DNA from: Candidatus Roizmanbacteria bacterium CG_4_9_14_0_2_um_filter_39_13
GTDB lineage: Bacteria; Patescibacteriota; Microgenomatia; UBA1406; GWC2-37-13
Assembly: GCA_002788865.1 (NCBI GenBank)
Contig: PFSC01000056.1
Location: forward strand, 1 to 6,447
Length of the DNA: 6,447 nucleotides
Direction of reading: 5' to 3'
Under the pieces are notes generated by a model. That model made no database searches. It worked only from the letters and a program-made list of their open reading frames with translations, and was not told the origin of the DNA. This document shows positions 1 through 6,447 of this stretch, piece by piece. The position numbers were made by a program, and so were the translations under genes. Each line of letters begins with the position of its first letter. Within the stretch, counting starts at the first letter, position 1.

Positions 1-16
1 CGCGCGCCCGATTTTT
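1..16. terminator. Possible half of a bidirectional terminator cut by the window edge
   Basis: The window opens with the GC-only run CGCGCGCCCG followed by ATTTTTT. This is what the downstream arm and T-tract of an intrinsic terminator for a plus-strand gene to the left would look like. On the minus strand the same bases give an A-tract before a GC stem, so it could also end this operon. The partner arm is outside the window, so it cannot be confirmed. Confidence 0.25.
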
Positions 17-104
17 TCTTCTTTTAATGAAAAGAGTATTTTTCTGCGGTGTTCTGCCTTCCAAGTATTCAGGCAGATGACGGGGCTGTCCACAATTTGA
101 TTTC

Positions 105-155
105 GCAAAGGAAAAGCGGAATTCCCCCCAAACCCCCCTTCCGCTTTTCCTTTGC
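105..155. repeat. Perfect 17-bp palindrome with a C-tract loop
   Basis: The left arm (105-121) and right arm (139-155) are exact 17-base reverse complements (arm begins GCAAAGGAAAAGCGG). The 17-nt loop (122-138) has two C6 tracts separated by AAA on the plus strand, hence G6-TTT-G6 on the strand that would be transcribed from the operon. There is no T-run after the stem in either direction, so it is not a standard intrinsic terminator. It lies about 120 bases past the end of res and could be an mRNA 3'-end stabiliser, a REP-like palindrome or a very small mobile repeat. Confidence 0.8.
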
Positions 156-190
156 TCAAACGGAACGGGAACGGAAGCAGTCGGACAAAA

Positions 191-214
191 ATTCCTTCCC
201 CCCAACCCTCTTCC
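191..214. repeat. Second C-tract block resembling the palindrome loop
   Basis: The plus-strand block at 191-214 (ATTCC, a C6 tract at 198-203, AA, CCC, TCTTCC) is an imperfect copy of 121-142, which reads ATTCCCCCC, AAA, CCCCCC, TTCC. It lacks the flanking palindrome arms. Together the two blocks put four runs of three or more G on the minus strand within 85 bases. The similarity may partly reflect simple low-complexity sequence. Confidence 0.35.
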
Positions 215-230
215 TTTTTGCCCGCCTGCT

Positions 231-245
231 TGGGCTTCGCTCCCA
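231..245. other. Small hairpin just downstream of res
   Basis: On the minus strand TGGG-A-GC-GAA-GC-CCA forms a six-base-pair stem with one bulged A and a GAA loop, about 32 bases after the res stop codon. It is not followed by a U-run (the next bases are AGCAGGCGGGC), so it is at best a weak or Rho-assisted 3'-end structure. Confidence 0.3.
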
Positions 246-276
246 AAACTTTCGGACGAACGGATTTTTCGGCGGA

Positions 277-2613
277 CTAAAATTTCAACTTCTCCCAATC
301 ACTCCAATCGTTCTTTTCGCACTTATCCCAATCATACACCGATTTTTGATTTATCTTCCAGCCGTCGCTTTTTTCAATCGCAATACCACCGAAAAGTTTT
401 TTGCCTTTCTGCTCTTTGATATATTCCTGCAATTTTTCCGCTTTAGCTTTTGTATAGTTTCCGCCGTCGCGATCTCCCATATCTTTCGTTTCAATAATTC
501 CAATTCGTCCGTCAGCTAATTGCACGAGATAATCAGGGTAGAAAGTATGAATCACTCCGACGGGGTATTCGTATTTAACGCCAAAATAATCTTGTTTGTT
601 TTCGCCATTTTTCCACCACCAAACTATTTTGTCGCTATTTTCCGCCAAAAACTTTTCAAAATTCTTTTCTGGATTAAGGCGAGAAGCGGACAAATAGCAT
701 GGCTCATAAACAAATTTTTCATGCTCCACGCGTTCGTCGGTGTGCTGATTGAAAAAGCTCTCTTTGGCAATTTCAAAATCGTAAAATTGCTCGCTTTCTT
801 CCACGCGCTTCAAAATTTCTTTTTCGCGGACAGCTTTGTATGCCTCAATCGCGCTCGCCAAAATTTCTTCAAACTGCTTTCTGTTGCCGTTGTGTGCCAG
901 AACCATTTGCACCAATATCATTTCCTCTGGCCATACTTTTGATCCGAGATATTTTCTAAACCATGTATAAATCGCCGTTTTCACCGCAGGCACAGACCTT
1001 TTGACATTTTTAAACGAGCTGAGGCGTTCTTTAATAATCTGCTCAAACAATGCCTGCAAGTCATTACCAGCAATCGTCAGGCGAGCGCGCGCGGCGGAAT
1101 CAATTTTGCCTTCAATCTCGTCAAAAGTCGTGCCTTCAATTTTGGCGTTGGCGATTATATCTTGCTGATATTTCTTTACATCCAGAATCACGCCTTCCTT
1201 TTCCACTTTTGCAACATTTTGAGTAAATAAAGTATGGTCGCCTTTCAAGCCAAAATGTTCGCACGCCATTTTTTCAAACACAGCCGAAAAACTGGAAGTA
1301 ATATCGCCGTAGTCCGCGCGCGATTTATAGTATGAAATCAATTTGATCGGTTTATATACTTCTTTGCGGACGGCTTTCAAATGTTTGATGATATTCGGAT
1401 TGTATTCTTCTTTTTTGACAATAATACTTTGAACATTGGTATAAATATATCCGCGATTCAAGTCCTCACTGGCATAATGCTTTTGCTCTGGCATACGCAA
1501 AATACGCCCGACAGTTTGGATTTCAAAAGTTTCGCTGTGCGATTCGCGGAATTTCACCAAGATATGTGCGCGCGGACAATCCCAGCCCGTATCAATCGCT
1601 TGTTTGAAAATCAAAAATTCAATTTCGTTGTCTGGCTCGGACACCCAATCCAAAGTTTCCGATTTCTGCTCCGATAGCCAAATGGCGAGCTTGCCGTTGC
1701 CTTGCCCATCTTTTCGTTCAGTTATGCCCTTATCCGCCAAAAACTTTCTCACCGCTTTTATTTTGTCTTCGCCAGCTTCGGCAGTCGGTATCTGCACCAA
1801 AACAAGAGGATTGATATTCGCATTTTCTTTTTCAAAAAGTTTTTTCAGTTCCAATCGTTTTTTATACGCCGTTTGCAAAACAACTTCTTGCGAATCCGCC
1901 TCGTCGTCAGTTATCTCGTCAATTTTTTCGTTGATAATCAATTCTTTCTTGATCATGCCTTCGTCAATCACATCTTTTGGCTCAACGAAAACATAGCCAG
2001 CCGTTCCGCGCGCCAAATCTCTTGGGTCGGGCGTAATTCTCGGCGTGGCGCTCATTTCCAAAATCACATCAGCGTTTATCTCGTCGCGCAATTCATTGGT
2101 TCGCTCGGCGGTCGCGCCGATATGGCTTTCGTCAATTATCATGATGACTTTTCGCTGTTCGCGAGTTTTGGAAAGCACATCACGAAAATTCAATTTTTCA
2201 CCGTCTTTCATCAAAATATTTTTCCAATCGCCAGTTTCTCGCTCTTTGCTTCGCAATTTTTCCCAATTCACCACCACAACCTCGTTGCGGACGATTCTTT
2301 CGCGACCGCCAGTAAATTCTTCTTCTACGAGCGATACTCTTGGCGCTCCGCCAAATACTCGCTCCAAGCTATGTTTGCTTTGCAAATGTAGTTCGCCTTT
2401 GCCAATACTTATCCAAACAAAACACAAGTCCATTTCTGGCACTTCTCTGATAATTTCTTCAATAAACTTGGCGGTCATCAAAGTTTTACCGCTTCCTGTT
2501 GGCGCTTGGAAAACGCACACTTTCTTTTGCTCCTCTTTCGTAAGAAGTGTTTTGAAAGTGGCGATAAGTTCGCCGACCGCTTTTTCTTGATAATTTTTAA
2601 GATTAATATTCAT
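277..2613 (-). CDS. res: Type III restriction endonuclease subunit Res (SF2 helicase plus PD-(D/E)XK nuclease)
   Basis: Motor and nuclease subunit of a Type III restriction-modification complex. In this family Res binds Mod, hydrolyses ATP to communicate between distant unmethylated sites, and cuts DNA beside one of them. Visible motifs: Walker A APTGSGKT (residues 37-44), Walker B DESH (161-164), motif III SAT (188-190), an IFKQAIDTGWDCPRA block (336-349), and motif VI QTVGRILR (366-373). Near the C-terminus, YPDYL (692-696) followed by ETK (708-710) forms an intact PD-(D/E)XK site with D694, E708 and K710. The nuclease therefore looks active. At 778 residues it is shorter than EcoP15I Res (about 970), but no key motif is missing. 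The ATG at 2611-2613 overlaps the end of mod by 11 nt. A GAG seven bases upstream is the best ribosome-binding core in the operon. The gene ends with TAG. It is richer in GC (about 50% over 2041-2160) than the genes upstream. Function by family is firm; the cleavage site is unknown. Confidence 0.95.
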   Translation of the reverse strand: MNINLKNYQEKAVGELIATFKTLLTKEEQKKVCVFQAPTGSGKTLMTAKFIEEIIREVPEMDLCFVWISIGKGELHLQSKHSLERVFGGAPRVSLVEEEFTGGRERIVRNEVVVVNWEKLRSKERETGDWKNILMKDGEKLNFRDVLSKTREQRKVIMIIDESHIGATAERTNELRDEINADVILEMSATPRITPDPRDLARGTAGYVFVEPKDVIDEGMIKKELIINEKIDEITDDEADSQEVVLQTAYKKRLELKKLFEKENANINPLVLVQIPTAEAGEDKIKAVRKFLADKGITERKDGQGNGKLAIWLSEQKSETLDWVSEPDNEIEFLIFKQAIDTGWDCPRAHILVKFRESHSETFEIQTVGRILRMPEQKHYASEDLNRGYIYTNVQSIIVKKEEYNPNIIKHLKAVRKEVYKPIKLISYYKSRADYGDITSSFSAVFEKMACEHFGLKGDHTLFTQNVAKVEKEGVILDVKKYQQDIIANAKIEGTTFDEIEGKIDSAARARLTIAGNDLQALFEQIIKERLSSFKNVKRSVPAVKTAIYTWFRKYLGSKVWPEEMILVQMVLAHNGNRKQFEEILASAIEAYKAVREKEILKRVEESEQFYDFEIAKESFFNQHTDERVEHEKFVYEPCYLSASRLNPEKNFEKFLAENSDKIVWWWKNGENKQDYFGVKYEYPVGVIHTFYPDYLVQLADGRIGIIETKDMGDRDGGNYTKAKAEKLQEYIKEQKGKKLFGGIAIEKSDGWKINQKSVYDWDKCEKNDWSDWEKLKF

Positions 2614-4342
2614 AAATTTGCTCGTAAATATCTAATATTTTTTGTGGAATCGGTTCCAAACTCACGCCCTGCCAATCGGCAAAATCGTTTTTATCCAGTC
2701 CCAACGGATCAAAAGTAAAGCAGTACAAAATCTTTTCACCTTCCATTTTGTCCAGCTCCTTTTTTAACTGCGCCAAGCTGTCCCGTTCCATAGAATAATA
2801 CACGCCCATAATTCTGCCGTTTTGCTCAAAAATATGATAATCGGGTTTGGCTTTCACTTCATCAAAAATTCCTTCTCGCAAACAAATCATTTCTGTACAT
2901 TCTCGAGTAATCCGCATTTTCAAATCATCTCGGCTAATGGAATTTTTGACGAAAGCAGTCTTGTAGTATTTTAAGTTTCCGGCAATAGCTTCGACAGATT
3001 GATGTCCTTTTATAACATTTTTTATTCTTGGATAGCAAACATCGGTACAAATGTTTTCTTCATTATTCGTACAAAGTAAAAAACTACGATTCCCATCATC
3101 ATCTTCATTCAATGAAAGCACCGCGTGACCAGTTGAGCCAGACCCAGCAAAAAAATCTAAAACACTAACATCTTTATTTTTATGTAGATTGATAAGCATT
3201 TTTAATAACCGCGTTGGTTTTTTACCACTTCTAAAATCCATTCCGCCCTCATGTCTAATATTTCCAAAATCACCACTAAAGTCGTAAAAATTTATAATAG
3301 GCGACTCTTTTTGTGAACCATTACCACTTTCAATTTCAGCTCGCCTAATAAGCGGTATGCCAGAATAAAATAAACCTTTTGTTGCCGTTTCTTTTTTTGG
3401 TCCGGTAAAATATCTGTATCCTATTCCATCTTCACCAATTCCATAAACTTTATAGAGAACACATAGGCCATCTATGTTTTTTCTATCTTCTATATAATTA
3501 TGAAAAAATTTCCCCGAAGTATTTCCCTTCAAAACACTTCCACTTGCCCAAGTTCCCTTCAATAAATTTATATTTGGTTTTTCCTCTGTTATTTCATACT
3601 GGCCTGGCTTAAAAATAACAACCTTTTTCTTTCCCAAAGTTATTTCTTCACCATTTACCTTTTCTATTATTTTAAATTTAAAGGTATCGGTATTATATTC
3701 CGTTGATGGTTTGTTAGGAGTAAAAAGATATTTATTTTTTGCGTATATAAAGACTTGTTCTATTAACTTTTGGAAATTATCTTTTTCGTTTAAAGATTTG
3801 CCTGCATATCTTACTTGAATGTAAAAAACATCGAGTAAGTTATCTTCTCCAAAAATTTCGTTACACAATAATTTAAGTTGTGATGCTTCGTTGTCATCAA
3901 TAGAGATAAATGCTACGCCATCTTCTTTCAATAAATTTTTAGCAAGTCGCAACCTCTTGCTCATAAAAGAAAGCCATTTGCTATGCCGATATGTGTCATC
4001 TTTTTCTACAAAATTATCATTGTATTTAAAATCTTTATTCCCCGTGTTATACGGCGGATCAATATAGATAACATCAATTTTGCCTTGGTGGGTGTAGTTC
4101 AAAACAGATAAAGCGTGATAATTGTCGCCTTCAATCAAAATATTGGTCGGCTTTTTCGGATCGGTTTTGATTTCTTTGCTCTTAACTTCTTTCAAAACAG
4201 GTAAGGCATTTTCCGATTCCTTTTCAAATTGCTCTTTGGTTTTTTCCTCGTCCCAAATTAGCCCGTATTTTTTTCGGGATTCCAGTTTTTCAATGACTTT
4301 GAGCAAGTCGTCTTTTTCAAGTTTTGAATAATCTTTTGCCAT
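2603..4342 (-). CDS. mod: Type III DNA adenine-N6 methyltransferase subunit Mod
   Basis: Transfers a methyl group from S-adenosylmethionine to adenine in a specific DNA site, and gives the Res partner its specificity. The motif order is that of beta-class enzymes: catalytic motif IV DPPYNTG (residues 95-101) precedes the cofactor-binding motif I DFFAGSGSTG (396-405), with a motif X-like KPTRLLKMLI (375-384) just before it. LIEGDNYHALSVL (69-81) is the usual N-terminal Mod block. Residues of about 172-345, between motif IV and motif X, form the target-recognition region and match nothing I recognise, so the recognition site cannot be read. Length (579) is slightly below EcoP15I Mod (about 644). 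The start ATG lies 2 nt after the helicase stop, with no Shine-Dalgarno sequence, so coupled translation is likely. The gene is mosaic: about 29% GC over 3421-3780 but about 47% in its last part (2641-2700). Catalytic motifs are intact. Confidence 0.95.
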   Translation of the reverse strand: MAKDYSKLEKDDLLKVIEKLESRKKYGLIWDEEKTKEQFEKESENALPVLKEVKSKEIKTDPKKPTNILIEGDNYHALSVLNYTHQGKIDVIYIDPPYNTGNKDFKYNDNFVEKDDTYRHSKWLSFMSKRLRLAKNLLKEDGVAFISIDDNEASQLKLLCNEIFGEDNLLDVFYIQVRYAGKSLNEKDNFQKLIEQVFIYAKNKYLFTPNKPSTEYNTDTFKFKIIEKVNGEEITLGKKKVVIFKPGQYEITEEKPNINLLKGTWASGSVLKGNTSGKFFHNYIEDRKNIDGLCVLYKVYGIGEDGIGYRYFTGPKKETATKGLFYSGIPLIRRAEIESGNGSQKESPIINFYDFSGDFGNIRHEGGMDFRSGKKPTRLLKMLINLHKNKDVSVLDFFAGSGSTGHAVLSLNEDDDGNRSFLLCTNNEENICTDVCYPRIKNVIKGHQSVEAIAGNLKYYKTAFVKNSISRDDLKMRITRECTEMICLREGIFDEVKAKPDYHIFEQNGRIMGVYYSMERDSLAQLKKELDKMEGEKILYCFTFDPLGLDKNDFADWQGVSLEPIPQKILDIYEQIYEY

Positions 4343-4344
4343 AA

Positions 4345-6171
4345 TTATTTTTCGTTCAATTTATTTTGAAAATACTGTAAACACTCACTTGAAACATCCT
4401 TGAGTAATCCGTTCTTTTCAATTCCGTCAAAAGCAGTATTGTCTATTGTTTTCCTTTGATTCTTTTTGATCGATAACTTTTTATTGACCTCTTTACTTAC
4501 CTTCTTTTTCACCCACGCAAGGTTGGTATAAAGAGGATTAAAATTTCGGTCGTGTGTTTTTAAGGATAACTTCTTTAGTATATCAACAGTTATACTTTTT
4601 TCTTTCTCATTGAGTAAATTACGAGAGGCCTTTCTTTTATCAACTGGTTTTATTCGTTTTACCTTTTTCCCAACAGATAATTCTGTATCCGCAACATCTA
4701 TTCCGAATTTTTCAAAAAAACTCTTCTTTTCTTCCGGTGAAAGTTGCTTAACTTGTCCGACCAATTTTTCTATTCCTTGCTCTGGTGAAAGGAATTGGGA
4801 CTCGAAATTTACAACATCATCTCCAACCTCTCGAATTGATAACTGTTCTTCTTCAGAATCCCTTTTCTCGCCCAACTTGTTTCCGTCTTTTACAAAACTA
4901 TCGTCCGCATCTTTTTCTGTAAAAAGTTCCTCCAAAAATTTTTGATCTTCATAATCAAACATCTTGAATTCTTGGAATCGTTTAATTTGGTTTAATCCTA
5001 TATGAGATACAACAAAGCAATGGGAAGTTTCATCATTTCGTCTAATAACTCGTCCAAGAAATTGAATGAACGGATTTAAGCTCTTGTATGGTCTAAAAAT
5101 TGCAGCGACTCCAAGTGGCGGGTGATCAAAGCCCTCGCCAAGCATACCAATATGAATTATTACTTCAATTTTTCCATACTTCAAATCATCAAAAACTTTG
5201 TCATTCGTTGCCATGTCTTGGGCATCCGAGCTTACCAGTCCAACTTTCAAACCAAGTTTCTCAAAAGCGGGCTTAACAAATTCCCGTGCGTGGCGTTTGC
5301 TAATCGCTGAAGCGATTATTTGATGTTTAGTGTTTGGAAACTCTGCTTTTAGTTCCTCCAACTTTTCTTTAGCTTTTTGAGCAATTGAACCACAGCAATC
5401 GGGAGACAATGCGATACCTCTATTGAACCACGCCTCATCTTTGAGCTCTAAAATTTGTTCGAGAGAATAAATTTTAGAGCCGTCATCTGTAAAAGATAGC
5501 TCTACTTCTTGGGGGGAAACATTGATGATTTTTATATTTCGAATCACGCCATCCTTGATCGCTTCGTGAAAATGGTATTTATAAATAATATTACCCTCAA
5601 CTTTTTTGCCGTCTGAACGAAAGGGGGTTGCTGTCAGACCAATAATTTTTGACTTATCAAAAAATTTAATTATTTCTTGATAAGTATTTGCCTCTTGATG
5701 ATGTGCTTCGTCAATAATAATTAAATCAACCGATTCTTTCTCGTTCTTAAACCATTTTTCTATATCTTGTAACTGCTGATAATTAGCGATCAAAATTTGA
5801 TGTTCGGCAATATCGCTTTGGCTAACTGTTCCCTCTAGTCTTAAAACATAGAGTTCAAGCGTACTCAAAGTACTCGTTTCTATCAAACTAAGTTTTTTAT
5901 AAATGTTCCCTGATGTGTTATTTATAATATCTAAATCTGATTCGATCTGTTTTGCGAGCTTAACATTTGGTGTCAGCACTAAAACTTTTTTCTTGGCTAG
6001 ACCAAACGGAGCAATTGCAATAAGAGCGCTTTTTCCTGTTCCAGTTGGTAGCTGGACAAGTATGCTCCTTTCCGCTTGTGGCTTTGAAAAATGCTCAAGA
6101 ATTTTGGAATATGCCTCTCGTTGGCATTCTCGTAGCTCATCAGTTTTAATTTGTTGCGAAAAATTATCCAT
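4345..6171 (-). CDS. DEAD/DEAH-box SF2 helicase/ATPase with uncharacterised C-terminal region
   Basis: An ATP-driven nucleic-acid helicase or translocase of the broad COG1061/RadD-like group, judged from motifs. LRECQREAYSKIL (13-25) is Q-motif-like. Walker A is LPTGTGKS (41-48), Walker B DEAH (154-157), and motif III LTATPFR (179-185). The second RecA domain has IGMLGEGFDHPP (340-351) and motif VI QFLGRVIRR (370-378). All ATPase residues are present. After about residue 415 comes a charged linker (420-445), then a lysine-rich tail to 608 in which I see no nuclease motif, zinc-binding cysteine cluster or membrane segment. E. coli RadD has a cysteine-rich region after its motor; this protein does not. 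The ATG at 6169-6171 is 4 nt after the XRE stop, and the stop lies 2 nt before mod, so it belongs to the operon. Canonical Type III systems lack a separate helicase. It could be an accessory restriction factor, a DNA-processing enzyme, or an independent defence gene captured in the operon. Confidence 0.88.
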   Translation of the reverse strand: MDNFSQQIKTDELRECQREAYSKILEHFSKPQAERSILVQLPTGTGKSALIAIAPFGLAKKKVLVLTPNVKLAKQIESDLDIINNTSGNIYKKLSLIETSTLSTLELYVLRLEGTVSQSDIAEHQILIANYQQLQDIEKWFKNEKESVDLIIIDEAHHQEANTYQEIIKFFDKSKIIGLTATPFRSDGKKVEGNIIYKYHFHEAIKDGVIRNIKIINVSPQEVELSFTDDGSKIYSLEQILELKDEAWFNRGIALSPDCCGSIAQKAKEKLEELKAEFPNTKHQIIASAISKRHAREFVKPAFEKLGLKVGLVSSDAQDMATNDKVFDDLKYGKIEVIIHIGMLGEGFDHPPLGVAAIFRPYKSLNPFIQFLGRVIRRNDETSHCFVVSHIGLNQIKRFQEFKMFDYEDQKFLEELFTEKDADDSFVKDGNKLGEKRDSEEEQLSIREVGDDVVNFESQFLSPEQGIEKLVGQVKQLSPEEKKSFFEKFGIDVADTELSVGKKVKRIKPVDKRKASRNLLNEKEKSITVDILKKLSLKTHDRNFNPLYTNLAWVKKKVSKEVNKKLSIKKNQRKTIDNTAFDGIEKNGLLKDVSSECLQYFQNKLNEK

Positions 6172-6175
6172 AACT

Positions 6176-6376
6176 TTATTTAAATAATTCCGCCACCGGC
6201 ACGCCGAGGGCTTTGGCTAGTTTTTCTAATGTATCAACAGTAGGATTCGGGCTTTCGCCTGTTTCTATCTTTACAACGGTATTTAACGCCAAATCAGCGT
6301 CTTTTGAAAGGCGATCTTGTGAAATTCCTTTTTTGATTCGCAATTTGCGAATGTTTTCGCTAACTGTATTTGCCAT
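6176..6376 (-). CDS. Small XRE-family (Cro/C1-type HTH) transcriptional regulator, possible R-M controller
   Basis: A one-domain DNA-binding protein of 66 residues. The helix-turn-helix runs from about I18 to E38: SQDRLSKDADL (19-29) supplies helix 2 and the turn, and ALNTVVKIETG (30-40) the recognition helix, followed by the family's usual NPTVDTLEKLAKALGV (44-59). There is no second domain. The length matches small controller (C) proteins of restriction-modification systems, and it is the first gene of the operon, behind a promoter overlapped by a perfect inverted repeat. Autoregulation and timing of the downstream genes is therefore a reasonable inference. C proteins are mainly known from Type II systems, so a controller here would be less usual. 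The start ATG at 6374-6376 has no Shine-Dalgarno sequence; the distance from the TATAAT box implies a leader of only about 15 nt. It could instead be a generic XRE repressor with other targets. Confidence 0.88.
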   Translation of the reverse strand: MANTVSENIRKLRIKKGISQDRLSKDADLALNTVVKIETGESPNPTVDTLEKLAKALGVPVAELFK

Positions 6377-6398
6377 ATTGGTTTGACTTTGATAAACT

Positions 6399-6433
6399 AT
6401 TATAATACACTACTTATATTGAGTGTATATCAA
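6399..6433 (-). promoter_or_regulatory. Probable sigma-70-type promoter of the operon
   Basis: Reading the minus strand, a perfect TATAAT lies at 6399-6404, about 22 bases before the XRE start codon. At the standard 17-nt spacing the -35 position (6422-6427) reads TACACT, only 3 of 6 matches to TTGACA. A better TTGATA sits at 6428-6433 but is 23 nt away. Paired instead with the weaker TGTATT (6404-6409), TTGATA has an 18-nt spacer. A weak -35 behind a strong -10 would fit a promoter helped or controlled by a bound regulator. No other convincing promoter was found in the operon. Confidence 0.6.
6405..6428. promoter_or_regulatory. Candidate operator: perfect 7-bp inverted repeat over the promoter
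   Basis: ATACACT (6405-6411) and AGTGTAT (6422-6428) are exact reverse complements separated by 10 bp, giving half-site centres 17 bp apart. The repeat begins at the base next to the -10 box and fills the spacer up to the -35 position. A dimeric HTH protein bound here would compete with RNA polymerase. The XRE protein encoded immediately downstream is the obvious candidate ligand. The geometry is seen in the sequence; binding is inferred. Confidence 0.5.
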
Positions 6434-6447
6434 CTTGCTTAATACAA

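Noticed and set aside
53..77. 7-bp inverted repeat TCTGCCT/AGGCAGA with an 11-nt loop
   Set aside because: Short stem, no T-run on either side and no nearby gene start, so neither a terminator nor an operator can be supported.
105..155. The 17-bp palindrome as a Rho-independent terminator
   Set aside because: The stem is long enough, but neither strand has a run of T after it, and a 17-nt loop is long for a terminator.
49..519. Plus-strand open frame of 156 codons over the region downstream of res
   Set aside because: It runs through the palindrome and C-tracts and then antisense to the Res C-terminus. The hydrophobic stretches come from reverse-complemented coding sequence, and there is no clear ribosome-binding site.
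1702..2391. Long plus-strand open frame (229 codons) opposite res
   Set aside because: It lies wholly antisense to the conserved helicase motifs of Res and its translation is Phe/Ser-rich without any domain; it is a shadow of the real gene.
277..6171. Type I restriction (HsdRMS), BREX or DISARM system
   Set aside because: The methyltransferase has beta-class motif order with its own recognition region, and Res has the Type III motor plus C-terminal nuclease. No specificity subunit, PglZ phosphatase, Lon-like protease or phospholipase D gene is present.
1..6447. CRISPR array, tRNA, rRNA or insertion sequence
   Set aside because: No regularly spaced repeats, no cloverleaf-like sequence and no transposase were seen on either strand.

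Overview
The window holds one compact operon of four genes, all read on the minus strand from right to left. In order they are a 66-residue Cro/C1-type (XRE) DNA-binding protein, a 608-residue superfamily 2 DEAH-box helicase/ATPase, a 579-residue Type III (beta-class) adenine-N6 DNA methyltransferase (Mod), and a 778-residue Type III restriction subunit (Res) with helicase motors and a PD-(D/E)XK nuclease. The junctions are very tight: 4 nt between the XRE gene and the helicase, 2 nt between the helicase and Mod, and an 11-nt overlap between Mod and Res. They are therefore probably co-transcribed and translationally coupled. It reads as a mobile-type phage-defence (restriction-modification) locus with two non-standard extras, a controller-like regulator and a separate helicase.

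Region by region: 6377-6447 carries the only convincing promoter. It has a perfect TATAAT box abutting a perfect 7-bp inverted repeat (ATACACT, 10 bp, AGTGTAT) that looks like the regulator's operator. 277-6376 is almost wholly coding. 1-276, downstream of the last gene, has no credible gene. It contains a perfect 17-bp palindrome with a 17-nt loop of two C6 tracts, a second related C-tract block, a small hairpin, and at the extreme left edge what may be half of a bidirectional terminator.

Working model (inference): Mod recognises an unknown asymmetric site and methylates adenine. Res joins Mod and uses ATP hydrolysis to communicate between sites and cut unmethylated DNA. The small XRE protein could delay or limit expression while host DNA becomes methylated. 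The role of the extra helicase is unknown; it could assist translocation, process cleaved invader DNA, or be an independent defence gene.

Organism: a bacterium using the standard code (stops TAA and TAG), with modest GC overall, near-absent Shine-Dalgarno sequences and very tight packing. The XRE style and the lack of Shine-Dalgarno sequences remind me of Candidate Phyla Radiation (Patescibacteria) genomes, but there is no phylogenetic marker in the window and this is only a suggestion. Composition is mosaic: hand-counted lines of Res and the 3' end of mod reach about 45-52% GC, while the mod centre is about 29% and sampled lines of the helicase about 20-38%. This suggests the locus was assembled by recombination or transfer.
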